DNA of 12,957 nucleotides, from the NCBI GenBank assembly GCA_937896295.1, contig CALBME010000177.1, forward strand, positions 1 to 12,957, given 5' to 3'. The stretch comes from an uncultured Micavibrio sp. (GTDB lineage Bacteria; Pseudomonadota; Alphaproteobacteria; Micavibrionales; UBA1664). The notes beneath the pieces were generated by a model, which was given only the letters and a program-made list of their open reading frames with translations, had not been told where the DNA came from and did not search any database. This document shows, piece after piece, positions 1 through 7,083 of the stretch (its first letter is position 1; every line of letters begins with the position of its first letter). A program made the translations under genes and the position numbers.

Positions 1-1
1 G

Positions 2-1639
2 CCTAAAGCGCTTCCATTTACAATCCTGGGCTTTGACGATGGGCGATATTATTATTTGCCGAAAATGGAAAGCCAGATTGTTGAGTTGACGGCTTCCGGG
101 CATTCCCTTTCCAATTTGTTGCGCCTTGCACCTTATGAGTATTGGGAGGACAGGTTTTTACAGGGGCGGGATGCGCCGACAAAGATGGCGTTAAAGGCGC
201 AACAGGCACTTATGACGGCCTGCCAGTTGCGCGGGGTATTCCGGCCAGAGATTTCAGTCAGGGGCAACGGTGGATGGCTGGATGAAGGCCGGGCAGTGTT
301 CAATTCCGGGGACTATCTCTGGGTAAACGGTGAACGCCATGCGCTATATAATTTCAAAAGCAAATTTACATATGTTAGATCATTGAATATCGGGGAGCCT
401 TTGGAGGCATTGACCAGCGCGGAAGCCTATAAGCTGCGCGAGATATGCGAAATGCCCTCATGGGAGAATAAGCTTTCAGGATCGTTGCTGGCTGGGTGGA
501 TCGTGATTGCGCCCGTCTGCGCCATGCTGAAATGGAGACCTCATGTATGGATTACCGGCCAGGCCGAAGCCGGGAAAACGACTGTCCTGGGCATCGTGCG
601 CGAGACACTTGGGCAGCGCATGATAAAGGTAGACGGCGGCACGACGGAGCCGGGCTTGCGACAAAGCATTAAATGGGATGGCTTGCCGGTTCTCTTTGAT
701 GAAGCCGAGGGCGAGAGCGACAAGGCGAAAAGTCAGATGGAGGACGTTATGCAGTTCGTGCGTAAGTCATCATCAGGCGGATATGTTTTAAAGGGGAGCG
801 CAACCGGGCAGGCGTCTAGGTTCCCATGCCGTTCCGCGTTTTGTTTTTCAGCAATCACGCCGCCGGTCAAACATTTTGCAGATGAAACTCGCCTGACATG
901 GATGGTCATTAAAAAGAATACCGCGCCTGATGCGATGGATCGTTATCTTGAATTATTGTCGAAAATAAAACAGACCATTACACCAGAGTTTGGCTTGCGA
1001 TTGCTTGGCAGAACCATGGATAATTTGCCTGTTTTGCTTGATAATATAGACACATTTACAATCGCGGCGGCTGAGTTATTAGGAAGCAGGAGGGCGGCGG
1101 ATCAAATAGCGCCTATGCTGGCCGGTTTATATCTTCTGAGTAAGACAAATAAAATAACGGTGGATGCAGCGCGGGCATGGATTGCACAACATAACTGGAC
1201 ATTCCACACAGCTATATCAGAAATGAAAGACCATGACAGGCTTATACAGTACATATCGACTAGAATGCTGAGGGTAACTGTATCGGGTCAGCAGAAGGAT
1301 GTGACCATAGGAAATTTAATTTTGTGCGCAGCGCGAAAACTAAATATATGCAGCGATGATGAGGCAGATAGGGCGCTTAGAAGCACAGGCATTATGATTA
1401 AGAATGATCGTGTCATCTTCGCAAATGTATGCGCGACGCTAAGTGATAAATTAAAAAGCACAACATGGTCGTCAAAATATTCAGGAACCCTATCAAACAT
1501 CGACGGTGCGATAAAGACTGACAATCAGTATTTTGCGCCTGGGCTAAAGTCAAAAGCCGTGAGTATTCCATTGTCTGTGTTTTCGGACGGGTCTCAATTA
1601 CCATTAGATTACGATAACGAGGAAGAAATAAAATGGTAA
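2..1639 (+). CDS. Phage primase-helicase-type P-loop ATPase, 5' partial
   Basis: This is the C-terminal part of a phage replication ATPase of the kind annotated as DNA primase/helicase or DUF927-like. The frame is open from base 2, and the residues before the TTG at 56 read as ordinary protein, so the true start lies outside the window. The Walker A motif GQAEAGKT is at 557-580. It is followed by a TTEPGLRQ stretch and a Walker B LPVLFDEAE with the acidic pair at 698-703. A basic, serine-rich segment after it (RKSSSGGYVLKGS) is typical of this family. The hydrophobic segment just before Walker A (LAGWIVIAPVCAMLKWRPHVW) is a family hallmark, not a membrane anchor. The protein probably unwinds or loads at the phage replication origin using ATP. 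Any primase or Toprim half would lie upstream. The stop overlaps the start of the helicase gene, so the two are translationally coupled. The family call is from memory of related phage proteins. Confidence 0.85.
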   Translation, partial: PKALPFTILGFDDGRYYYLPKMESQIVELTASGHSLSNLLRLAPYEYWEDRFLQGRDAPTKMALKAQQALMTACQLRGVFRPEISVRGNGGWLDEGRAVFNSGDYLWVNGERHALYNFKSKFTYVRSLNIGEPLEALTSAEAYKLREICEMPSWENKLSGSLLAGWIVIAPVCAMLKWRPHVWITGQAEAGKTTVLGIVRETLGQRMIKVDGGTTEPGLRQSIKWDGLPVLFDEAEGESDKAKSQMEDVMQFVRKSSSGGYVLKGSATGQASRFPCRSAFCFSAITPPVKHFADETRLTWMVIKKNTAPDAMDRYLELLSKIKQTITPEFGLRLLGRTMDNLPVLLDNIDTFTIAAAELLGSRRAADQIAPMLAGLYLLSKTNKITVDAARAWIAQHNWTFHTAISEMKDHDRLIQYISTRMLRVTVSGQQKDVTIGNLILCAARKLNICSDDEADRALRSTGIMIKNDRVIFANVCATLSDKLKSTTWSSKYSGTLSNIDGAIKTDNQYFAPGLKSKAVSIPLSVFSDGSQLPLDYDNEEEIKW

Positions 1640-3054
1640 ATTTATATCCGCACCAAGAGGAGTTTATAGAAGGATTGCGGACTGCAATGCGGTCTAAGAA
1701 AAAAAGCGTACTTGGCTGTTTTCCAACGGGCGGAGGAAAAACGATGGTCGCATCGTTTATGATCCGTGGCGCACTTGAAAAGGGCATGGGCATTATTTTC
1801 ATGGTGCATAGAAAGGAATTGCTTGAACAGACTTCAAACACATTTACGCGGTTGGACATTCCGCATAGCTACATTGCGGCGGAGAAAAGTTATAATCCCT
1901 ATGTGAATTGCCACATTGCCATGGTGGATACGTTAAAAAACAGGCTGGATAAAGTTACAAAGCCTAAAATCCTTATTGTCGATGAATGTCATCACAGCAC
2001 ATCACCAACGTATAAAAAGGTTTTGAAGTGGGCGCAGGATGGCGGGGCGTACGTTATTGGGTTGACAGCCACGCCTATACGGTCAGACGGGGCCGGACTT
2101 GATGATATTTATGATGATATGGTTTTGGGAAAAGACGTTTCATGGCTGATTGAAAATGGATTTCTATCTAAATACAAAGCTTATGCGCCAGACATTCCAG
2201 ATTTATCGAATGTAAAAACTGTCATGGGTGATTATGCCGTGGGGCAGTTGGCAGAAGCCATGGCGAACGGCGCTATTATTGGCAGTTCAATCACGCACTG
2301 GAAAAAACACGCTTTGGGTAAAAAAACAATTGGATTTGCGCCGAACATTCTTACATCAAAAATGCTGACTGAAAAATTTTTAGAGAGCGGAATTTCAGCG
2401 GCTCATGTGGACGCGGAAACCGATAAAGATGATAGACGCAAGATCATTATAGATTTTGCTGACGGTAAAATTGATGTCCTTTGGAATATGGGATTGTTTG
2501 GCGAGGGGCTTGATTTATCCGCCATGACTGGCCGGGACGTTCCGATTGAAGCCGTTATTTTATACAGGCCGACGAAAAGCCTGGGGCTGCATTTGCAGCA
2601 ATGCGGACGTGCATTAAGGCGCAAGCCTGAGCCAGCTATAATTTTAGATCATGCCGGAAATCTGATGCGGCATGGATTTCCTGATAGTAAATTTGAATGG
2701 TCGCTTGAGGGGAAGAAAAAAGATAAACATGAAGTCAAAATAAGGTCATGCCCGCCGCCATGTTATGCGACATACGAGCCGCAGAGATTTTGCCCTGAGT
2801 GCGGGTATGATAATAATCCGCCTGTGGATGATAACGAACCAGCCGATAAAAAGGGGCCGGACTGGATACCTGGTGAATTAAAGGAAATGACTAAGGAAGA
2901 TTTGGAGGAGTTCCGCATGAAAAACAAAAGCAAGAAAAACGCAATGCTGGCAAAGGCGAAAACAATGGATGATCTGGAAGCTATACGCGCCATGATGAAG
3001 TATAAGCAGGGATGGAAATATCACGTCGCACAGTCCAAGGGGATACGGGCATGA
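1633..3054 (+). CDS. DEAD/DEAH-box SF2 helicase
   Basis: This is a 473-aa superfamily 2 helicase. It shows motif I PTGGGKT (residues 31-37), motif II DECH (117-120), motif III LTATP (144-148), motif V around GLFGEGLDLS (287-296) and motif VI QQCGRALRR (322-330). The first half is therefore the ATP-binding domain and the second half the RecA-like helicase C domain. After residue 370 comes a CPPPC...CPEC cysteine cluster (373, 377, 387, 390) that can bind one zinc, then a lysine-rich tail (about 410-460) suited to DNA contact. The ATG at 1633 overlaps the stop of the upstream ATPase by 7 bases, and GAGGAAG at 1619-1625 is the ribosome binding site. Position beside the primase-helicase ATPase and a VRR-NUC nuclease points to phage DNA replication or fork and junction processing. 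The precise substrate cannot be read from the sequence. Confidence 0.92.
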   Translation: MVNLYPHQEEFIEGLRTAMRSKKKSVLGCFPTGGGKTMVASFMIRGALEKGMGIIFMVHRKELLEQTSNTFTRLDIPHSYIAAEKSYNPYVNCHIAMVDTLKNRLDKVTKPKILIVDECHHSTSPTYKKVLKWAQDGGAYVIGLTATPIRSDGAGLDDIYDDMVLGKDVSWLIENGFLSKYKAYAPDIPDLSNVKTVMGDYAVGQLAEAMANGAIIGSSITHWKKHALGKKTIGFAPNILTSKMLTEKFLESGISAAHVDAETDKDDRRKIIIDFADGKIDVLWNMGLFGEGLDLSAMTGRDVPIEAVILYRPTKSLGLHLQQCGRALRRKPEPAIILDHAGNLMRHGFPDSKFEWSLEGKKKDKHEVKIRSCPPPCYATYEPQRFCPECGYDNNPPVDDNEPADKKGPDWIPGELKEMTKEDLEEFRMKNKSKKNAMLAKAKTMDDLEAIRAMMKYKQGWKYHVAQSKGIRA

Positions 3055-3227
3055 CCTATGGCAAGGGAATGATATTATTCGCCGCTGAAGATATTCCAGA
3101 GAACATTGAAGAAGCGCGGGAGTATATCAAGCGTATCAATGCGACCCAAGAGGATGTGAAAATCGTCCGGTGCGACGGTGATTTATTAGTTGTATGTAAG
3201 AGGACGTTCGATGTCAGGACAGAGTGA
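3051..3227 (+). CDS. Small conserved-looking phage protein, 58 aa
   Basis: I do not recognise this protein. The ATG at 3051 shares ATGA with the helicase stop and has AAGGGG at 3037-3042 at a normal distance, so I prefer it to a longer in-frame start at 3012 inside the helicase gene. The product is acidic and mixed alpha/beta in appearance: a hydrophobic strand (KGMILFAAED), a Glu-rich helix (residues about 15-27), then DVKIVRCDGDLLVVCKR. It has no signal peptide, membrane segment or metal cluster. Its 3' end overlaps the start of the nuclease gene by 17 bases. It is probably a small accessory protein co-translated with the helicase and nuclease. That role is inferred from position alone. Confidence 0.7.
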   Translation: MTYGKGMILFAAEDIPENIEEAREYIKRINATQEDVKIVRCDGDLLVVCKRTFDVRTE

Positions 3228-3543
3228 AGGCGATATAATGCGGCTGATTATGATGGAGCTGAGTAAGGCTGGCTGCATCGTGTGGCGTAACAACGTTGGC
3301 GCTTTGAAGGATGCGACCGGGCGGCTGATACGATATGGGCTTTGCGAAGGCAGCTCAGACCTGATAGGAATTGCGCCAGATGGCCGCATGATAGCCATGG
3401 AAGTGAAGCGGCCTGGAAAGAAACCGACGCCAGCGCAATGCATGTTTATTGATGCCGTGCGGCGCAAGGGTGGAATTGCTGGCGTGGCGACCAGTGCGGC
3501 GGAAGCATTGCATATATTAAATGGCGGAATATGTTCCTATTGA
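3211..3543 (+). CDS. VRR-NUC domain nuclease
   Basis: This is a 110-aa protein that is essentially one VRR-NUC domain, a PD-(D/E)XK-fold nuclease related to phage Holliday-junction resolvase-like enzymes and to the FAN1 nuclease domain. The visible active-site series is E6 in the first helix, D50 in GSSDLIGI, E64 and K66 in MEVKRP, and Q76 in the following helix. This matches the family's E...D...ExK...Q pattern. I chose the ATG at 3211 over the upstream TTG at 3190 because AGAGG at 3199-3203 sits 7 bases ahead of it. The gene ends the helicase operon and would act on branched or flap DNA made during phage replication. Directly after its stop lies the 18-bp palindrome at 3548. Confidence 0.9.
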   Translation: MSGQSEGDIMRLIMMELSKAGCIVWRNNVGALKDATGRLIRYGLCEGSSDLIGIAPDGRMIAMEVKRPGKKPTPAQCMFIDAVRRKGGIAGVATSAAEALHILNGGICSY

Positions 3544-3547
3544 TTGA

Positions 3548-3565
3548 TTGACGAAAATTCGTCAA
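3548..3565. promoter_or_regulatory. Putative repressor operator, copy 1
   Basis: The sequence TTGACGAAAATTCGTCAA has perfect 8-base arms around a central AA. It matches the palindromes at 8957, 8989 and 10387. It lies between the VRR-NUC stop and the next transcription unit. Its left edge, TTGACG, could serve as a -35 element, so a bound repressor would block RNA polymerase. The possible -10 (TCTTAC at 3571) is weak. That this is the site of the 76-aa repressor is an inference. Confidence 0.75.
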
Positions 3566-3598
3566 CATCCTCTTACAGGTTTCGCAGTACGCGGAAGG

Positions 3599-3643
3599 CG
3601 GGCCGGGGGTTTGGCAACGTTGCGGTTGAACAATCCCGGCCCG
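3599..3643 (+). other. Strong GC-rich hairpin in the leader before the 97-aa ORF
   Basis: CGGGCCGGG (3599-3607) pairs perfectly with CCCGGCCCG (3635-3643) around a 27-base loop. The loop itself contains the self-complementary GCAACGTTGC (3614-3623). The sequence after it (TCACTTTTCAAAT) has only a short T run, so the hairpin could be a weak terminator for the upstream operon, an attenuator, or a structured 5' leader for the downstream unit. There is no coding potential I would defend between 3544 and 3671. Confidence 0.55.
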
Positions 3644-3671
3644 TCACTTTTCAAATCATTCGGGGGATATC

Positions 3672-3965
3672 ATGATACACACAGGAATTTTAAATTGCAT
3701 TGTGGCTGCAAAGAACAATGATAGCCACTGGGCGGATCAGGCGATTGCCGAGATCAGTCTTATTAGCGGCAACAATTACCAGTTCCAGCGCAATACAGAG
3801 CCTAATAAAATCACTTACACAATCATGAGAGTTCACAATGGCGACAGTCATCGCAATCAGGATATTAAACCAGACGGAATGCCTATTCCTCGGCCACGGT
3901 ACAATGGGCCGGATAGGGGATCAATGGGCGGCGGAATTAATTCATGCAGCAAAGGAGATGCGTAA
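3672..3965 (+). CDS. Orphan phage ORF, 97 aa
   Basis: I do not recognise this protein. The ATG at 3672 has a GGGGG site at about 7 bases. The TAA stop overlaps the next ATG (TAATG at 3963-3967), which favours real, coupled translation. The N-terminal half (to about residue 55) is mixed and looks folded. The C-terminal half is rich in Gly, Pro, Arg and Asn (PRPRYNGPDRGSMGGGINS) and looks disordered. A second frame opens within it at 3838 and runs to 4035, which may mean that the end of this gene is degraded or frameshifted. No motif gives a function. Confidence 0.5.
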   Translation: MIHTGILNCIVAAKNNDSHWADQAIAEISLISGNNYQFQRNTEPNKITYTIMRVHNGDSHRNQDIKPDGMPIPRPRYNGPDRGSMGGGINSCSKGDA

Positions 3966-4093
3966 TGCTTCGCGTAATGTTAATGGTGTTTTTGTGCATC
4001 GGTTTCGCGGGGTGCGTGAACGGCCACGATATTAAAGCGTGTGAAGATTTTGGACATTCAAAAGGAGAATGTTATGACGCTTTTAAACCATAG
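3965..4093 (+). CDS. Small lipoprotein, 42 aa
   Basis: This short ORF starts with a classic bacterial lipoprotein signal. Arg3 is followed by the hydrophobic stretch VMLMVFLCIGF and then the lipobox F14-A15-G16-C17. Signal peptidase II would cut before Cys17 and leave a 25-26 residue lipidated peptide. Residue +2 is Val, not Asp, which fits sorting to the outer membrane in a Gram-negative host. The mature part has two more cysteines (C26, C36) that could pair. AAGGAG at 3952-3957 lies 7 bases before the ATG, an excellent ribosome binding site, and the start overlaps the preceding stop. The 3' end overlaps the HNH gene by 20 bases. An envelope peptide among DNA-replication genes suggests a moron-type function such as superinfection exclusion. 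That role is speculation. Confidence 0.7.
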   Translation: MLRVMLMVFLCIGFAGCVNGHDIKACEDFGHSKGECYDAFKP

Positions 4094-4649
4094 ATGTTCA
4101 AGAAAAGACTGTCTTAATATTCCTGAATACAAAAGAGGCAACAGTTTTCTTTGTGTAAAACATAACCGTTTTTCCCAAATGATAAATAGCGCTAAAACAA
4201 ATAATAAACTTGTTCCAACGCAAGATGATTTGGAAAAAATGTTTAATGAAAAAATGGTTTGCAAAGATTGTAATATAGATATGGTCTGGACCAGAAAAGA
4301 AAGTCAATCAAGGGTCATAACCCTGCAACATTATAGGAACGGAAGTTTAGGACTCGTTTGTATGTCTTGTAATTCTAGGCACGGCGCAATGAAAGATGAC
4401 AGCTTTTTATTAATGCCCAAAGACTTTAAATATTGCCCTTGTTGTAAAATTGAAAAACATTCAAATTACTTTGAATATTATAATTTGCCGAACGGCAAAC
4501 AAAAAAGGAGAAGTTTTTGCATTGAATGCGCTAGAGAAAATTACAAGATATGGGCGCGGGAAAATAAAGAAAAACATGCAAAACGTATAAGAGAATATAG
4601 GCTTAAAAGAAAGATCGATGGAAACCCTCTGAATAGAAAAAAGCCATGA
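4074..4649 (+). CDS. HNH / endonuclease VII-like zinc-binding nuclease
   Basis: This 191-aa, very basic protein is rich in metal-binding pairs. C8/C13 with C27/H30 form a first cluster. C63xxC66 with C96xxC99 frame an HNH-like core that includes H86, N89, N100 and H103 in LQHYRNG...CMSCNSRHG. C121/C124 with C149/C152 form a third cluster before a Lys/Arg-rich helical tail. The layout resembles phage HNH or recombination endonuclease VII proteins, many of which are free-standing homing endonucleases. I chose the ATG at 4074 over the GTG at 4041 because AAGGAG at 4062-4067 lies 6 bases ahead. The gene is strikingly AT-rich: hand counts of three 60-base stretches gave 25-30% GC, well below its neighbours. 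This suggests recent arrival. Nuclease activity is inferred. Confidence 0.72.
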   Translation: MTLLNHRCSRKDCLNIPEYKRGNSFLCVKHNRFSQMINSAKTNNKLVPTQDDLEKMFNEKMVCKDCNIDMVWTRKESQSRVITLQHYRNGSLGLVCMSCNSRHGAMKDDSFLLMPKDFKYCPCCKIEKHSNYFEYYNLPNGKQKRRSFCIECARENYKIWARENKEKHAKRIREYRLKRKIDGNPLNRKKP

Positions 4650-4807
4650 CCGCCACTATAACCCTCAAGCCAAACTACGTCGCCAACCGCATCGCATACA
4701 CGGCGCGCACGGCATGGATGCAACCGAAGGAATTTTACGACATGACCGGGATACAATGCCCGGTTGATGCTGCGATGATTGAGGCAGAAGGAAAGACAAA
4801 GCAATGA
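4646..4807 (+). CDS. Small phage ORF, 53 aa
   Basis: I do not recognise this protein. It starts with ATGA overlapping the HNH stop and ends with ATGA overlapping the start of the helicase-methyltransferase gene, so it exactly fills the gap between them. Base composition returns to that of the surrounding phage genes (codons ACC, GCC, CGC), unlike the AT-rich HNH gene. The product reads as an N-terminal Thr/Lys-rich strand followed by aromatic helical segments (TARTAWMQPKEFYDMTG). There is no good Shine-Dalgarno site of its own, so it probably depends on coupling, or did so with a gene that the HNH gene displaced. Confidence 0.6.
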   Translation: MTATITLKPNYVANRIAYTARTAWMQPKEFYDMTGIQCPVDAAMIEAEGKTKQ

Positions 4808-7002
4808 GTTATCAGGACTACATAAATTCTAAACTGGTTTTATCTGAAGCTGTTGGGCTGGATACAGTGCCGCCGTTGCGGGATCATTTATTCGATTTTC
4901 AACGCGACATCGTGTCATGGGCGTTAAAGCGCGGAAAAGCTGCAATTTTTGCGGATTGCGGTATGGGTAAAACCGCGATGCAGTTAGAATGGGCATCGCA
5001 CATTCCAGGCAATGTTCTAATACTTGCGCCACTGGCGGTATCACAACAGACAGTGCGCGAAGGTGAAAAGTTCGGCATCACTGTCAAATATTGCCGCGAA
5101 CAAGAGGCGGTTGAGCCGGGTATTACAATCACAAACTATGAAATGCTTGAGCACTTTGATCCTAATTATTTCACTGGCGTTGTTTTGGATGAAAGCAGCA
5201 TCATTAAACATCGTGATGGAAAATATAGATCCATGTTGATTGAGGCTTTCGCAAAAACGCCGTATCGTCTTGCTTGCACCGCAACGCCTGCACCAAATGA
5301 TTATATGGAGCTTGGAAACCATTCCGAGTTCCTTGGTATCATGAACATGACAGAAATGCTGGCAACTTTTTTTGTTCACGATGGCGGAGAAACGCAAAAA
5401 TGGCGCATCAAGGGACACGCTCAATCTGATTTCTGGACGTGGTTATGCTCATGGGCAATCATGATCCGCAAGCCGTCTGACCTTGGGTATTCTGATGATG
5501 GATTTATTCTGCCGCCCATAAAATACGTTGAGCATAAAATTGCCGTTGCAAAACCAACGGAAGGATTTTTGTTTGCATTAGAAGCCCAAACGCTATCGGA
5601 GCGTATAGCAGCGCGCCGGTCAACGGTGAGCGAGCGTGTATCTGAATTGGCCTATATCGTCAATCGCTCGGATGAACCATGGATTATATGGTGCAATTTA
5701 AACGCTGAAAGCGAAATGCTTGCAGACGTTATTGACGATGCGGTTGAGATACGCGGATCGGATAATCCGGAATACAAAGCGCAAACAATGCTTGATTTTT
5801 CCGAAGGCCGCATAAGGGTGTTAGTTACCAAAGCGTCAGTCGCAGGGTTCGGATTAAATTGGCAGCACTGCAATAATGTTGGATTTGTCGGTCTGTCTGA
5901 CAGTTGGGAACAGTATTATCAAGCTGTTCGCCGTTGCTGGCGCTTTGGCCAGAAAAATACTGTGAACGTCCACATTGTCACGGCGTCGACCGAGGGCGCA
6001 GTCTTATCAAACATCAAACGCAAAGAGAAAGACGCGGAAGCTATGGCTAAGAATATGGTTGAACATATGAAGGAACTGAACATCGCCAATATCCAAGGCG
6101 CGGCCCGCGAGCGAGATGCATACGCAACCGATATTGCCGAAGGATCAAACTTTGTCATGTACCTTGGCGATTGCTGCGACAGCATCAAGAAAATGCCAGA
6201 TAACAGCATTCATTATTCTATATTTTCGCCGCCGTTTGCCAGCCTTTACACTTATTCAAACTCGGCGCGGGACATGGGCAATTGCAAAGATGACGATGAT
6301 TTTTATAAACACTTTGCGTTTTTGATCGATGATCTTTATCGCGTCATCATGCCCGGTCGCCTTGTCAGCTTTCACTGCATGAACATGCCGACATCGAAAA
6401 CCAATCATGGATATATTGGCATTCGTGATTTTCGCGGAGACCTTATAAGGCTTTTTGAAAAGGCAGGGTTTATATTTCATTCCGAGGTTTGCATCTGGAA
6501 AGACCCTGTCACGGCCATGCAAAGGACAAAAGCTCTTGGATTGCTACATAAGCAACTGAAAAAAGACAGCTGCATGAGCAGGCAGGGCATCCCCGACTAT
6601 CTGGTCACGATGCGTAAGCCCGGCGACAATGAAGAACGTGTCACGCATACAGCCGAGGATTTTCCAGTCCAGCTTTGGCAGAACTATGCAAGCCCCGTAT
6701 GGATGGACATTAATCCATCGGACACGTTGCAATATAGGTCAGCGCGTGAGCATGACGATGAGCGCCATATTTGCCCTTTGCAATTGGAAGTAATCCGGCG
6801 TGGTTTAAAGATGTGGAGCAATCCAGGCGACACAGTTCTAAGCCCGTTTGCTGGCATCGGATCTGAAGGATATGTCAGTTTGCAGGAAGGGCGGCGGTTC
6901 ATTGGATTTGAGTTGAAAAAATCCTATTATGAGCAAGCGGTCCGCAATTTGAAAGACGCGGAGATGACTGCGAAAAATGACCTGTTTACACTGGCCGGAT
7001 AA
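4804..7002 (+). CDS. SNF2-type helicase fused to a DNA amino-methyltransferase
   Basis: This 732-aa protein has two enzymatic halves. Residues about 30-430 form a SNF2-like ATPase with motif I ADCGMGKT (50-57), motif II DESS (129-132), motif III TATP (159-162), motif V near ASVAGFGLNW (344-353) and motif VI QAVRRCWRFGQ (373-383). Residues about 445-720 form a DNA methyltransferase with catalytic motif SPPF (475-478), placed before the AdoMet-binding motif FAGIG (682-686). That is the permuted beta-class order used by N4-cytosine and N6-adenine enzymes, and SPPF is most common in N4-cytosine members. The protein would translocate on phage DNA and methylate the exocyclic amine of its target, perhaps to escape host restriction. 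No endonuclease domain is visible, so it is not a self-contained restriction system. The start is the ATG overlapping the previous stop, with AGAAGGA about 11 bases upstream. Confidence 0.92.
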   Translation: MSYQDYINSKLVLSEAVGLDTVPPLRDHLFDFQRDIVSWALKRGKAAIFADCGMGKTAMQLEWASHIPGNVLILAPLAVSQQTVREGEKFGITVKYCREQEAVEPGITITNYEMLEHFDPNYFTGVVLDESSIIKHRDGKYRSMLIEAFAKTPYRLACTATPAPNDYMELGNHSEFLGIMNMTEMLATFFVHDGGETQKWRIKGHAQSDFWTWLCSWAIMIRKPSDLGYSDDGFILPPIKYVEHKIAVAKPTEGFLFALEAQTLSERIAARRSTVSERVSELAYIVNRSDEPWIIWCNLNAESEMLADVIDDAVEIRGSDNPEYKAQTMLDFSEGRIRVLVTKASVAGFGLNWQHCNNVGFVGLSDSWEQYYQAVRRCWRFGQKNTVNVHIVTASTEGAVLSNIKRKEKDAEAMAKNMVEHMKELNIANIQGAARERDAYATDIAEGSNFVMYLGDCCDSIKKMPDNSIHYSIFSPPFASLYTYSNSARDMGNCKDDDDFYKHFAFLIDDLYRVIMPGRLVSFHCMNMPTSKTNHGYIGIRDFRGDLIRLFEKAGFIFHSEVCIWKDPVTAMQRTKALGLLHKQLKKDSCMSRQGIPDYLVTMRKPGDNEERVTHTAEDFPVQLWQNYASPVWMDINPSDTLQYRSAREHDDERHICPLQLEVIRRGLKMWSNPGDTVLSPFAGIGSEGYVSLQEGRRFIGFELKKSYYEQAVRNLKDAEMTAKNDLFTLAG

Positions 7003-7005
7003 CCC

Positions 7006-7083
7006 ATGACCCTAAACCTATCACCCGGCCAGTCGTCTGCGACACGTCCCAGCCAGGCGCTTGTATTGGTAGGGGCGCAATGA
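7006..7083 (+). CDS. Possible 25-aa ORF between the two methyltransferase genes
   Basis: This very short frame begins with an ATG 3 bases after the helicase-methyltransferase stop and ends in ATGA, overlapping the cytosine methyltransferase start at 7080. The product is Ser/Gln-rich with a hydrophobic end (QALVLVGAQ). A ribosome traversing it would be delivered to the methyltransferase start, so it may be a leader or coupling ORF. There is no clear Shine-Dalgarno site. It could equally be chance. Confidence 0.35.
   Translation: MTLNLSPGQSSATRPSQALVLVGAQ

Noticed and set aside
56..58. TTG as the start of the primase-helicase-type ATPase
   Set aside because: The frame is open to base 2 and reads as continuous protein; the gene is simply cut by the window edge.
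1413..1859. 148-codon minus-strand frame across the ATPase-helicase junction
   Set aside because: It spans two convincingly coupled plus-strand genes and has no domain or ribosome binding site I can see.
3838..4035. 65-codon plus-strand frame as an independent gene
   Set aside because: It lacks a ribosome binding site, and its end overlaps the better-supported lipoprotein; kept only as a possible sign of frameshift.
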